From Candidatus Schekmanbacteria bacterium (lineage in GTDB: Bacteria; Schekmanbacteria; GWA2-38-11; J061), in assembly GCA_016219965.1 (NCBI GenBank), contig JACRJM010000010.1:124001-188000 (forward strand): a stretch of 64,000 nt of DNA, in the 5' to 3' direction. Shown piece after piece: positions 1 through 8,446 of the stretch. The first letter of the stretch is position 1, and each line of letters starts with the position of its first letter. The notes under the pieces were generated by a model. It saw only the letters and a program-made list of their open reading frames with translations, did not search any database and was not told where the DNA came from. The translations under genes were made by a program, and so were the position numbers.

Positions 1-453
1 CCATTTGAGAAGATGCTCCTTGAGGAAAGCACTCTCAGCAGACAAGAGCTTTTCAACCTTCTTTTTATTATTTTTCTGGTACAACAATTTTTCCTCCTCT
101 TCACAAAGGCAAGCCATGAAGGCGAGCTCCAAGCCTATGTGGTCAGGAGGTCCATTATACTTCGCTGCATAGTTAAACTTAAACCGGCAATAGAATTGCT
201 TTACATTTATAGTGGATTCCCCCCAAAGTCTGCTGCTTCCATTTCTGAAAACAGACTCATAAGGTGTCACATAGGATTTGTAGGGGATTCTGAACAGCCG
301 CTGGTATTCCTGTACAAGCTCACTTTTTGAATCTGTTTCAAGCTCCGGAACAAATTCCTTTACGGCAGCGATAAACTCTTCATCAGGTGGCTCAAGAAAT
401 GCCCTTGCAAAAAAGGCATAGAATGAGTTTCGGTTTGCTGTTTCTTCCTTCAC
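1..453 (-). CDS. TorD/DmsD-type molybdoenzyme chaperone (3' end cut by window)
   Basis: This frame is open from a GTG at 453 to the window edge, 151 codons without a stop, so the C-terminus is missing. Members of this family bind the Tat leader of a molybdoenzyme and hold the apoprotein until the cofactor is inserted in the cytoplasm. The product reads as an all-helical TorD-like protein: an FYAFFARAFL opening helix, a YxxLF-type segment, a PYESV motif near residue 55 and the signature PDHIGLELAFMA near residue 100. The GTG overlaps the TGA stop of the Fe-S subunit gene by four bases (GTGA), so the two are probably translationally coupled. Its place at the end of a Tat-molybdoenzyme operon fits this role. 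Only the exact family branch is uncertain. Confidence 0.85.
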   Translation of the reverse strand, partial: MKEETANRNSFYAFFARAFLEPPDEEFIAAVKEFVPELETDSKSELVQEYQRLFRIPYKSYVTPYESVFRNGSSRLWGESTINVKQFYCRFKFNYAAKYNGPPDHIGLELAFMACLCEEEEKLLYQKNNKKKVEKLLSAESAFLKEHLLKW

Positions 454-1019
454 CAGGGTGTTATGTTCCAATCGTCACTCCCCCATTCAAATGTCACAGA
501 AGGATTGGTATGTTTTCTGTCTGAAAATTTGACAGGTGCTTCACCGGTATTCCCCACATCTTCACCAAAGCTGAGAGCTTTTCCTATGCAGGTGTTTGCA
601 CAGGCAGGCTTAAGCCCTGTGAGACTCGTACGCCCGGAATCAAGCACTCTGTGAACGCAAAATGTGCATTTTTCAACCTTGCCGGTCTCGCTGTTAAACT
701 GCGGAGCGCTATAAGGGCAAACCTTTGCGCAGTACTTACAACCTATGCACTTGTCCTGATCAATAAGCACTATCCCGAAATTGTCATCCTTTGATATGGC
801 GCCAACAGGGCACGACTTAAGGCAAGCAGGTTCGTCACAGTGGAAGCAGGACATCGTCACAAAGAGTCTCTTGGGGGCAGACTCGTCTCCTCCCTGCTTT
901 TCAATCACCTGCCTGTACCTTGCACCTTTATTAGTATTCAATTCAGCATTGCATGCCATGGCACATGCCCTGCATCCTACACACTTCCCTAAATTTATGG
1001 TCCATCCGAGCTGGCTCAT
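450..1019 (-). CDS. Four-cluster [4Fe-4S] electron-transfer subunit (DmsB/PsrB/ArrB type)
   Basis: 189-residue ferredoxin-like beta subunit that would carry electrons to or from the adjacent molybdopterin catalytic subunit. Four cysteine groups are visible: CVGCRACAMAC, CFHCDEPACLKSC, CIGCKYCAKVC and CTFC followed by PACANTC, the pattern of DmsB, PsrB and ArrB. There is no signal peptide, so it would leave the cell with the Tat-leader partner. The ATG at 1019 is chosen because AAAGGAGAG lies just upstream; a TTG six codons earlier falls before that ribosome site. The gene sits 31 bases after the catalytic gene and overlaps the chaperone gene by four bases. No NrfD-type membrane anchor is encoded beside it, so this enzyme may be soluble in the periplasm and pass electrons through the TIG-domain cytochrome. 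Confidence 0.9.
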   Translation of the reverse strand: MSQLGWTINLGKCVGCRACAMACNAELNTNKGARYRQVIEKQGGDESAPKRLFVTMSCFHCDEPACLKSCPVGAISKDDNFGIVLIDQDKCIGCKYCAKVCPYSAPQFNSETGKVEKCTFCVHRVLDSGRTSLTGLKPACANTCIGKALSFGEDVGNTGEAPVKFSDRKHTNPSVTFEWGSDDWNITPW

Positions 1020-1050
1020 ACTTATCTCTCCTTTCAATTTATTTTAATAA

Positions 1051-4000
1051 TCATATAGCTTTTTCAACTTTGACCTTGCTTATATAGAAACATGCCTGCC
1101 CTGAAATAGGGTCTGTCAGGCATGTATCTGCAAAATCCGGATCACCCCTCTGCACAAGATTTCCGTTCGGACCTGCTCCTATCTTGGCGTTATAGTCTGT
1201 GGCAGTGCTTCCAACAGTATAAGGCTGCGAGCCAAACCATTCCCTGCCGAAGTGATGGTCAACAACAACTGATTTTGCCCTAAGCCCTGCAATTACCCTA
1301 ACTTTCCCTTTTATGCTGCTGCCATTTGGAGATGATATTTCAACTATGTCTCCGGTCAGGACTCCGAGTTCGGCAGCATCGCTTGTATTGAGATATACAA
1401 ATCCCTCAGGCTGAATCTCAAGCGCCCATTCATTGCTTGTTGACCTAGACTGGGTATGCCATGCCCTTTTATATGTACTTAGAGTATATTCATATTCGGT
1501 ATCATCTATTTCCGCCCCCTTAAGTCCGACGTATGGCTCCTCCCATAAAGGCACTCCCGAATATTCTTCACCGCTAAATGCGTTCTTATAGTGGGCAACC
1601 TTCTCGCAGAATATATTTATCAGGTCGCCGTACTTATTCTTGACCCAGCCTGTAGCGCTTGAGTCTTCAACCTGTGCAGGGTTTTCCCATCTGCCTGCCA
1701 TTTGTATATATTCAACAGAACTGTCGCCCGGAACACCGGTTGCTCCTTCATCGCCAAGCCCCGATGAGAAATCTCCAAGCTTTAAAACTTCATCCCAGAT
1801 CTGATAAGCAGTATCAAGGTTCTTCCCTGTCCCCATTCCATCTGCCCCGAAGTTTGGAAGGTCGAGGAGCTTTGCCATCTGGACGAGCTGTTCATCATAA
1901 GGCATTGGTCCGCTCCATGCTGCAAGGAGCTCTGCTGCTGTGGCAAAGGAACTTCCCGTCAAAGTGGCATCTGCAGGCACATATATCCGCGCAGACCTTC
2001 CATCGATCGTGATTTCCTTGTACGTGCCTATTACGGGTCTTCTTATTGTGCCGGCTTTTGTCTTAAGAGTCGGATAGCTTGTGAATGGCAGTGAATATCT
2101 CTCAAAATATGTGGTATCAGGGAGAATATAGTCAGACAATGCCGCTGTTTCATCCATGAATATAGAACATGACACCAAAAGCGGTATCACATACTTTTCC
2201 CCATTTTTCTTTACAAGAGCATCCCTTACTCCCTGGCTGTTAGCCTGTGTGTATGCTGGGTTATGGCAGTAAATCACCATAGCTTTGCAATTATAGGGGT
2301 AGCCCACAGCAGCACTCGGTATAGTTTCTTGCGTTACAACGCCTGCAGCAGGATACCACTGTCTTGTGGGAGTTGTTGCAATGCCTTCATATGCTGAACC
2401 TGCCCTGTCAATTCTTATCCCGCTTGTAAGACTGCTTGATACAGGCTTCGAGGCATCTTTCCCTCCAAAGCGGGCACGTGTGCAATATCCTCCGATTCTG
2501 TCAACCCTTCCTATTATGGTGTTGAGAATCATCACTGCCCGCGCTGTCTGATAACCATTTGGATGTGCCCATGCTCCCCTGTAAGATTCCACGCAGGATT
2601 TTTTTGTACCTGATGACAACTCATCAGCAATAGCCTCTATAATAGTTGAGCTTACATCGCAGAGTGCTGCCCATTCGCTGACTGTCTTGCTTTCTATCTG
2701 TGTTTTAAGGAGCGTAAAGGAAGTTGCGCACTCAACACTGTTGACCGTACCCTCAAAATCAAGGGTTGCTGTGGAAGTTGAAGAATAGAGGGTTATAGTA
2801 CCGTCATCCTTCCTTACTGTAAAAGGAACTACCACTGATGCACCTGTTGACGCAGAAGCCGCCTTTGTATTAAAACTTGCCCTCGTGCATCCGCTTCCCG
2901 ATGTGCCAAGTGTGTTGCCTGTATCATCCTTTGCAGGATAATAGATTAATTCCGAGCCTATCTTTATAAATCCCTTAGCCGGGAATGTGCTTGAATCAGC
3001 TACAGGTATAACAGTAGTTGAAGTAGTTATATCTGAGGCAAGAGTCGTCACGCCGTCAGTGAGTCCAGCGGCAGAGGCGTCAAGGAATTTCTCGCCTTTC
3101 CCTTCCGCTGTTTCAACGAGATATGCGGCATCGGTATAGTTCTTGTAGCCCGCCGTATTTGCATCGGCCTCATTTGGTATGGAAAGATAACTGCTGCTAT
3201 GCGTGTTTTGGTCTAAAATCCTTCTCATAATACCCATTACCAGCGCAAGGTCTGTGCCGGGCTTTATGGGTATCCACTGGTCAGCTTTTGAAGCAGTGTG
3301 CGTAAAGAAGGGGTCAACCACTATGAGCTTTCCGCCCTTTGCCTTCATACTCATGAGCTTTCTTGCCCAATAATTGGTCGCAACATTTGCCTCAAGAGGG
3401 TTTGTCCCCAGAAGTACCAGATATTCCACGTTGTCAAGCTCAACTCTCAGGTAGTCGTAAGCTGCCTTCTTTGGCTTAGTGAATGTGGTCTTTGTAGGTA
3501 GCGCATAGTTTGTGTTGCAGAGGGAACTGTGCTCTATATGGTTTATAGTGCCATAGCTGTCATTAAACCTCTTTGTTATCTGGGATATCTGGTCTCTTCC
3601 TCTTATCCACACATACTGGTTTGCCTTGTAGCCAAAGTTTGAGGCATCCCCGCTTTTTGCCTCATCTGCATAATTTGTGTCTGATGATGTGAGTTTCTCT
3701 GATGCCCTTTTGGATGAATCAGGTGTTCCTCTTATGGCGCTCAATCCTTCGAACGCCCCCTCAGGAAGTGTTCCTCCGTTTATTATCTCATCAAATGCCT
3801 GACTCCATGAGATTTCCTCCCATTTCCCCTCACCTCTTGTGCCGGTCCTCTTCAACGGGTTCTTTATTCTGTAAGGATCATAGAGGGTTTTTATACCGGC
3901 ATTTCCCCTGCCGCATGGTGTTCCCGAGTTTTTATCAGGATCTGTAATATCAGAAAGAACCGCCTCTGCGCCTGCTGTTGAATAATCATTGGTGTGGGGG

Positions 4001-4278
4001 CAGAAGGGATTGCCTTCCACCTTCTGAACTATGCCGTTGATGTCAACTTTAACCTGTATACCGCATCCCGCATTGCACATCATGCATGCTGTTCTTATTA
4101 TCTTTACCCCGTCGGCATCAGCCAGCGGGTCAGGGTTTATGTCATCATCAAGGGCTGCAAGATTTCCAACCTTGAATCCGCCAATAAATGCTGTGGTTGT
4201 TGCTGCAACAGCACTTGTTTTCAGGAAAGTTCTTCTTGTCACAAAGAGTTTCTTCTTTTCTTTATCCGTTAAGCTCAT
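1051..4278 (-). CDS. Tat-exported molybdopterin oxidoreductase, catalytic subunit with inserted beta domain
   Basis: 1075-residue member of the DMSO reductase superfamily. A Tat leader (TRRTFLKT, residues 14-21) predicts folded export to the periplasm. The [4Fe-4S] site is CMMCNAGC near residue 66 with a later CGRG. The Mo-ligand region reads SSLCNTNY near residue 254, so Mo is probably bound by Cys, as in PsrA, PhsA, ArrA and TtrA, not Ser or Asp. The GTNPLEA and RPGTD-like (KPGTDLAL) cofactor motifs are present. It is longer than usual for ArrA (about 850) partly because of an extra block near residues 400-490 resembling repeat domains of secreted or phage-type proteins. GAGGAGGAG precedes the ATG. 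The operon has a cytochrome, an Fe-S subunit and a TorD chaperone. The substrate cannot be named; polysulfide, thiosulfate, tetrathionate or arsenate-type chemistry are all possible. Confidence 0.9.
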   Translation of the reverse strand: MSLTDKEKKKLFVTRRTFLKTSAVAATTTAFIGGFKVGNLAALDDDINPDPLADADGVKIIRTACMMCNAGCGIQVKVDINGIVQKVEGNPFCPHTNDYSTAGAEAVLSDITDPDKNSGTPCGRGNAGIKTLYDPYRIKNPLKRTGTRGEGKWEEISWSQAFDEIINGGTLPEGAFEGLSAIRGTPDSSKRASEKLTSSDTNYADEAKSGDASNFGYKANQYVWIRGRDQISQITKRFNDSYGTINHIEHSSLCNTNYALPTKTTFTKPKKAAYDYLRVELDNVEYLVLLGTNPLEANVATNYWARKLMSMKAKGGKLIVVDPFFTHTASKADQWIPIKPGTDLALVMGIMRRILDQNTHSSSYLSIPNEADANTAGYKNYTDAAYLVETAEGKGEKFLDASAAGLTDGVTTLASDITTSTTVIPVADSSTFPAKGFIKIGSELIYYPAKDDTGNTLGTSGSGCTRASFNTKAASASTGASVVVPFTVRKDDGTITLYSSTSTATLDFEGTVNSVECATSFTLLKTQIESKTVSEWAALCDVSSTIIEAIADELSSGTKKSCVESYRGAWAHPNGYQTARAVMILNTIIGRVDRIGGYCTRARFGGKDASKPVSSSLTSGIRIDRAGSAYEGIATTPTRQWYPAAGVVTQETIPSAAVGYPYNCKAMVIYCHNPAYTQANSQGVRDALVKKNGEKYVIPLLVSCSIFMDETAALSDYILPDTTYFERYSLPFTSYPTLKTKAGTIRRPVIGTYKEITIDGRSARIYVPADATLTGSSFATAAELLAAWSGPMPYDEQLVQMAKLLDLPNFGADGMGTGKNLDTAYQIWDEVLKLGDFSSGLGDEGATGVPGDSSVEYIQMAGRWENPAQVEDSSATGWVKNKYGDLINIFCEKVAHYKNAFSGEEYSGVPLWEEPYVGLKGAEIDDTEYEYTLSTYKRAWHTQSRSTSNEWALEIQPEGFVYLNTSDAAELGVLTGDIVEISSPNGSSIKGKVRVIAGLRAKSVVVDHHFGREWFGSQPYTVGSTATDYNAKIGAGPNGNLVQRGDPDFADTCLTDPISGQACFYISKVKVEKAI

Positions 4279-4310
4279 TTAATTTCTCCTCCTCTGAACT
4301 TTTTAATTTT

Positions 4311-5009
4311 TTATTCCATGTAAAACTTTGCATACGTTTTAGTCTTATGGCATGTCACACACAGCTCAACGTCAACATTCCTGCGGATGTTCTTGGCAGA
4401 GCCCTCAACAATATCAGTTGTTTTATGACAATATGTACATTTGACAGTTTTGGTTGCCCCCGGAATTGCCGGAAGCGAAAGCTTTTTCATATGAAATGTA
4501 GGTACCGATGCTTTAAGACTTTTTTCAGTCATAATGCTGAAATGGCACGCAAAATTTGTGCAGTCGTTCCTGTAAGATTGAGAAGTACTGTTATGAATTG
4601 AAACATAGGAACCTGTAAAATCCTCTATTTCAACAGTCGCTGATTTAACATTGAAAGCACCTGCCTTTGTATATTTCTTCCCGTTGGGGTTGGTTACAAT
4701 AATTTTCTTTTTCCCTAATGTTGCCTCAGGTCCTATTATCACACTTGCCTCGATAAGCTTGGAGGACTTATATTTTATAGAATTTACAACTAGCTGGGAA
4801 TCATTGAATTCTACATTTAATATGTTATTCCCTTTAGTCTTTGTAAAATTAGATCCCTTGATCTTTATCTTGACAGTCTTGCCGAGAGAGCCTGCCGAGG
4901 GTGTCACTGTTACGACTTTGGGTTTACCTGCAGAAAACACCATATATGCAGGTATTGAAAGGGCAAGAATAAAAAACCCTATTAACCATAACCTGTGTCT
5001 CTTGAGCAT
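4311..5009 (-). CDS. Secreted TIG/IPT-domain cytochrome c
   Basis: 232-residue exported protein: an N-terminal membrane/signal segment (LIGFFILALSIPAYMVF), an IPT/TIG immunoglobulin-like fold at about residues 30-125 (PKVVTVTPSAG start, GSNF and TNPNG turns), then a short heme region. Heme sites are one CX4CH (CTNFACH) and two CXXCH (CTYCH, CVTCH). It lies 32 bases before the molybdoenzyme gene and 17 bases after tatA, in the same orientation, so it is probably the redox partner of that enzyme in the periplasm. A TIG domain joined to a low-heme cytochrome is unusual; TIG folds normally mediate protein or surface contact. The role as electron partner is inferred from position. If cleavage is inefficient the leader could act as a membrane anchor. 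Confidence 0.8.
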   Translation of the reverse strand: MLKRHRLWLIGFFILALSIPAYMVFSAGKPKVVTVTPSAGSLGKTVKIKIKGSNFTKTKGNNILNVEFNDSQLVVNSIKYKSSKLIEASVIIGPEATLGKKKIIVTNPNGKKYTKAGAFNVKSATVEIEDFTGSYVSIHNSTSQSYRNDCTNFACHFSIMTEKSLKASVPTFHMKKLSLPAIPGATKTVKCTYCHKTTDIVEGSAKNIRRNVDVELCVTCHKTKTYAKFYME

Positions 5010-5026
5010 AATTCGACCTCCCCATA

Positions 5027-5185
5027 TTAATCATTTTGATTTGAATTGATTTCCTTCAAAGAGCTTTTGAAATTCTTTATCCCTTTCCCCAGTCCTTCGC
5101 CTATCTCCGGAAGTTTTCTCATTCCGAAAATCAAAAAAACTATTAATAAAATTACCAATAATTCCTGAATCCCAAGTCCTAACAT
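5027..5185 (-). CDS. tatA: TatA/TatE twin-arginine translocase subunit
   Basis: 52-residue protein with the classic TatA layout: a short N-terminus, one membrane helix ([15 protein letters not shown]), the hinge [17 protein letters not shown] and an amphipathic helix with a charged tail. TatA forms the pore for folded Tat substrates. The ATG at 5185 is preceded by CGGAGG at good spacing; longer readings back to 5338 would run through the promoter and are rejected. The gene is first in the molybdoenzyme operon, 17 bases before the cytochrome gene. This suggests a dedicated or dose-boosting Tat component expressed together with its cargo. No tatC is seen in the window. Confidence 0.93.
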   Translation of the reverse strand: MLGLGIQELLVILLIVFLIFGMRKLPEIGEGLGKGIKNFKSSLKEINSNQND

Positions 5186-5569
5186 TAAATTATCCTCCGA
5201 AAAATAGAACTCCTCTATTTCCATCCTCTTCCTCAAGGAACTTTGGAGGATACCTCTTGGAAGAGGGTGGAATAGATAAACCACAGTACCTAACCTGCTA
5301 ACTGCAGAAAACACTTTTGCAAAATATGTGCCAGTCATGCGGAAAGAAGTTTTTATTAAAGGCAGTAGAATAAAAGCAGGAAATTCAGAATGTTAAATTA
5401 TGGAATAATGAGAAACTCAGATGCGGATTATGACAAAGTGACGGAAAATATTCGATAAAGTTATGAGAGCCGGGCTCAATATATAAATAACATTTTGATT
5501 TATTGGACAAACATTGATAACGGATTCCCGGCTGAGTTTGAGCGGATAACCGTTAAAAAGGGGTACTAT
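5186..5569. other. Intergenic regulatory region between activator gene and tatA
   Basis: This 384-base AT-rich gap has no convincing gene on either strand. It holds the -24/-12 promoter at 5318-5333. About 140-200 bases upstream of that promoter are short inverted repeats (AGCCGGG near 5468 and CCCGGCT near 5527; AACGG and CCGTT flanking 5520-5555). These are possible activator binding sites, but I cannot show it. Confidence 0.4.
5318..5333 (-). promoter_or_regulatory. Sigma-54 (-24/-12) promoter of tatA-molybdoenzyme operon
   Basis: Read on the minus strand: TGGCACATATTTTGCA. GG and GC are exactly ten bases apart, and both the TGGCAC and TTGCA halves match the sigma-54 consensus. Transcription would start near 5306, giving a leader of about 120 bases before tatA. 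The adjacent gene at 5570-6946 encodes a sigma-54 activator. Confidence 0.78.
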
Positions 5570-6946
5570 TTACTCTTCCATCCCATGTTTCAATAATTTA
5601 TCGCAAAAAGTTGTTCTTTTCATTTTTAACAGGTTAGCTGCAGCAGTCTTGTTTCCATTGCCTTCTCTTAAAGCCCATTTCAATAATGCCTTTTCAGCAA
5701 GATCGATTATTTCTATGAAGCTTTTACTCTCATTAATCAGAGAAATGACATCTCCGAAAAATGAACTCTCATTTTCAGGCATAAATGAACGCACCATCTT
5801 TTCATCTATGGCTCTAACACTCTTATTCAATGTCACGAGCCGCTCCGTAAAATTCTCAAGCTCCCTCACATTCCCGGGCCAATTGTATGAAAAAAGAGGA
5901 GTCAATGCAGCACCACTAATTTCCGGAAAATTTACCTTCTCCCTTTCACAATATTTTTTCAGAAAAAAATTAAACAGCAGTGAGATATCCTCTTTTCTTG
6001 CCTTTAAAGGAGGAAGGTCTATTCTTACAACATTTATCCTGTAATAAAGGTCTTCCCTGAACTCACCTTTTTGCACTTTTGCTTTAAGGTCAACTTTGGT
6101 AGCTGCTACTATGCGAACATCAACAGATATTGGCTTGTTTCCCCCGACCCGTTCGATCTCTCTTTCCTGCAATACTCTCAGGAGTTTTACCTGTAAATCA
6201 AACGGCATGTCATCAATGTCATCAAGAAAGATTGTCCCGCGATGAGCCAATTCAAATTTTCCTGACTTTTCTCTTATAGCACCTGTAAAAGCTCCTTTTT
6301 CATGACCAAAAAGTTCAGATTCAAGAAGGTTAGGATTGAAAACAGAACAGTTTATCTTGATAAAAGGCCCGTTCTTTCGAACGCTATTATAATGTATAGC
6401 GTTTGCTACAAGTTCTTTCCCGGTTCCGCTTTCCCCCTTTATGAGAACAGTGCAGGAGCTGTCAGAAACTGAATCAATCAGCTCATAGACAGCCCGCATT
6501 TCTTTTGATTTGCCTACAATATTGCAGCAGTCATACTTATCTTCAAGCTTTTCCTTAAGCAGCAGATTTTCTGACTTTAACTCTTTTATCTTGATTAACC
6601 TTTCTATAATCACGAGCAGTTCTTCAAGCTCAAAGGGCTTTTTTATATAGTCAAAAGCCCCCTGCTTCATTGCTTCAACCGCTGTATCAACTGAGGCAAA
6701 AGCCGTCATTATGATAAAATCAAGCGAAGGCTTTATCTCCTTTGCTTTTTTCATCAAGGTTATCCCGTCAAAGGAGGGAAGCCTTAAATCTGACACTACA
6801 ATATCAGGGTCAAAATTCCCTATGTTCGAGAGTGTGGAGACAGGATTGTCAAATGCCAAAATATTAAATCCTTTCTCCTCAAGAAAGTCCTTTATAGTCT
6901 CTCTCTTTATCTCCTCATCTTCTACAACCATAATCTTCAATGTCAT
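5570..6946 (-). CDS. Sigma-54-dependent response regulator (NtrC family)
   Basis: 458 residues in three domains. The receiver spans about 1-120 with VVSDLRLP around the phospho-acceptor Asp and IKKPF at the conserved Lys. The AAA+ domain (about 145-375) has Walker A GESGTGKE, the sigma-54 contact loop GAFTGA and a Walker B segment in IFLDDID. The Fis-type helix-turn-helix at the C-terminus includes NKTAAANLLKMKRTTF. GAFTGA is intact, so it should activate sigma-54 promoters. It lies 30 bases after a histidine kinase gene and next to the -24/-12 promoter of the tatA-molybdoenzyme operon, which is the obvious target. Start at 6946 gives the standard MTLKIMVVEDEE opening. Confidence 0.93.
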   Translation of the reverse strand: MTLKIMVVEDEEIKRETIKDFLEEKGFNILAFDNPVSTLSNIGNFDPDIVVSDLRLPSFDGITLMKKAKEIKPSLDFIIMTAFASVDTAVEAMKQGAFDYIKKPFELEELLVIIERLIKIKELKSENLLLKEKLEDKYDCCNIVGKSKEMRAVYELIDSVSDSSCTVLIKGESGTGKELVANAIHYNSVRKNGPFIKINCSVFNPNLLESELFGHEKGAFTGAIREKSGKFELAHRGTIFLDDIDDMPFDLQVKLLRVLQEREIERVGGNKPISVDVRIVAATKVDLKAKVQKGEFREDLYYRINVVRIDLPPLKARKEDISLLFNFFLKKYCEREKVNFPEISGAALTPLFSYNWPGNVRELENFTERLVTLNKSVRAIDEKMVRSFMPENESSFFGDVISLINESKSFIEIIDLAEKALLKWALREGNGNKTAAANLLKMKRTTFCDKLLKHGMEE

Positions 6947-6976
6947 ATTAACAAAACCTCACACACATATATTATC

Positions 6977-8446
6977 TCACTGCGGGAGCAGTACCCTGAA
7001 AAGAGTACCATTCCCGTATTCGCTTTCAAACTCCATTTTACCGCCGTGCGCTTCAACAATGCCAAGGCTTATCGAGAGTCCGAGCCCGGTGCCTTCACGC
7101 GGTCCCTTGGTTGTAAAAAAAGGTTCAAAAATCTTATCCTTGTCCTCATCTTTGATACCGGCACCATTATCTTGAACCTCTATTGCGGCAAAGTTTACTT
7201 CGTTCCTTCTACAATCATAGACGCGCAGTGTTATTTCTCCGCTATTTTTATGCTCAAGGCTCTCTATACTGTTCATCAAAAGATTAATCAAAACCTGCTG
7301 CAGCTTTGCAGTGTCTGTCCTTATAACAGGGTTAGTCAGTATGTTTTCGACTGACAGATTTATTTTTTTTTCGCGCAGTTTATATTTCAAAAGCTCGGTG
7401 CTTGAAAACAATATATCTGATATGCTGACTTCCCGCATGTCAAAGGGGTGTTCACGGGCAAAGTCAAGCAATCCCCTTACAATTTCCTCGATCCGCTTCA
7501 AGCCGTCACGCGTCATCCTGAAATATTTTTTTCTTTTCTCCTCATCCCTGACTCCGCTCTCAAGCATTTGCACACAGTCCTTTATCCCGTCAAGAGGGTT
7601 GTTTATCTCATGAGCTATTCCCGCAGATAGCCTGCCAAGAGACGAAAACTTCTCCTGAGCTATCATCCTCCTCTGAGCTTCATGAACATTCTCTCTTGCT
7701 TCTTTTAACCTCTCCATGAAGCTGTTGAATTCCTCAGTAAGTGTTCCGACTTCGTCCCTGCTTTTAACTTCGATCCTCGAAAAATCATCAGCACTGCTTA
7801 TCCCTTTTATTTTTCCAGAAAGGCTTATAAGAGGTCCGGTCAGTCTGCTGAAAATGTAATTAATCGTGATGACAGACAAAACTATGGCAGCAAGCCCAAT
7901 GAGAATAATCCGCCTGTAGTAATAGTAAAGGACAGGCCTCACAAAATCGAGAGAAAAACCAACTTTCAGTGTCCCCCATCTTTTACCGGCAATGGAAAGC
8001 GGCGATGATATATCAAGAACCTCGCTTTTAGTGATGCTGTCATAATATACCTGCTCGATTGTTCTGTCAGAATTGAAAGAATTCAGGCTTACAATGTCCT
8101 TAAGCATCGTACCATGCATCTTAAAATCATTGCTCACTATCACCTGGTTGTTCTCATTGGCTATTATTGCATACTGTATATGAAGTTCTTTTTTCTCCAT
8201 AAGCTCATCTATGAAATTATCAAGGAGACCGCCCTCCTCTATCAGTCCCAGTTCCTGATAGAGCAGGGTGTTGGCACAGGACATGGCTATTGACTCTACT
8301 AGGATACGGCCATTCTCCAGTACTTTCCCGACAAGAAGCTCCTTCTGCGTCTCTTTTTGAATATAACCAGTAACAGCAAGCACTAATATTATAATGAGGG
8401 AGGTTGATATGAGAAACTTAGTCTTGAGATTTATCCATTTTCCCAA
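6977..8446 (-). CDS. Membrane sensor histidine kinase
   Basis: 489-residue kinase: a first membrane helix at about 10-25, a periplasmic sensor region of about 140 residues, a second helix (ILIGLAAIVLSVITINYIF), a HAMP linker, a HisKA dimerisation domain with AHEINNPLDG around the phospho-His, and a HATPase domain with the N box (NLLMNSIES), DNGAGI and GTGLGL. It would phosphorylate the receiver encoded just downstream. The start is probably TTG at 8446, with GGAG upstream, and overlaps the 3' end of the PhnD-like gene by 29 bases. The overlap and order suggest the three proteins work as one sensing unit, with the binding lipoprotein presenting its ligand state to the periplasmic domain. Confidence 0.9.
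   Translation of the reverse strand: MGKWINLKTKFLISTSLIIILVLAVTGYIQKETQKELLVGKVLENGRILVESIAMSCANTLLYQELGLIEEGGLLDNFIDELMEKKELHIQYAIIANENNQVIVSNDFKMHGTMLKDIVSLNSFNSDRTIEQVYYDSITKSEVLDISSPLSIAGKRWGTLKVGFSLDFVRPVLYYYYRRIILIGLAAIVLSVITINYIFSRLTGPLISLSGKIKGISSADDFSRIEVKSRDEVGTLTEEFNSFMERLKEARENVHEAQRRMIAQEKFSSLGRLSAGIAHEINNPLDGIKDCVQMLESGVRDEEKRKKYFRMTRDGLKRIEEIVRGLLDFAREHPFDMREVSISDILFSSTELLKYKLREKKINLSVENILTNPVIRTDTAKLQQVLINLLMNSIESLEHKNSGEITLRVYDCRRNEVNFAAIEVQDNGAGIKDEDKDKIFEPFFTTKGPREGTGLGLSISLGIVEAHGGKMEFESEYGNGTLFRVLLPQ

Noticed and set aside
1051-4278. Naming the enzyme as arsenate reductase ArrA or tetrathionate reductase TtrA
   Set aside because: The Cys ligand and the sensor cluster fit several enzymes; length and insert differ and no diagnostic substrate residue could be checked.
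5460-5560. Inverted repeats AGCCGGG/CCCGGCT and AACGG/CCGTT as a terminator
   Set aside because: Arms are short, about 50 or 30 bases apart, and no T-run follows; noted only as possible activator sites.
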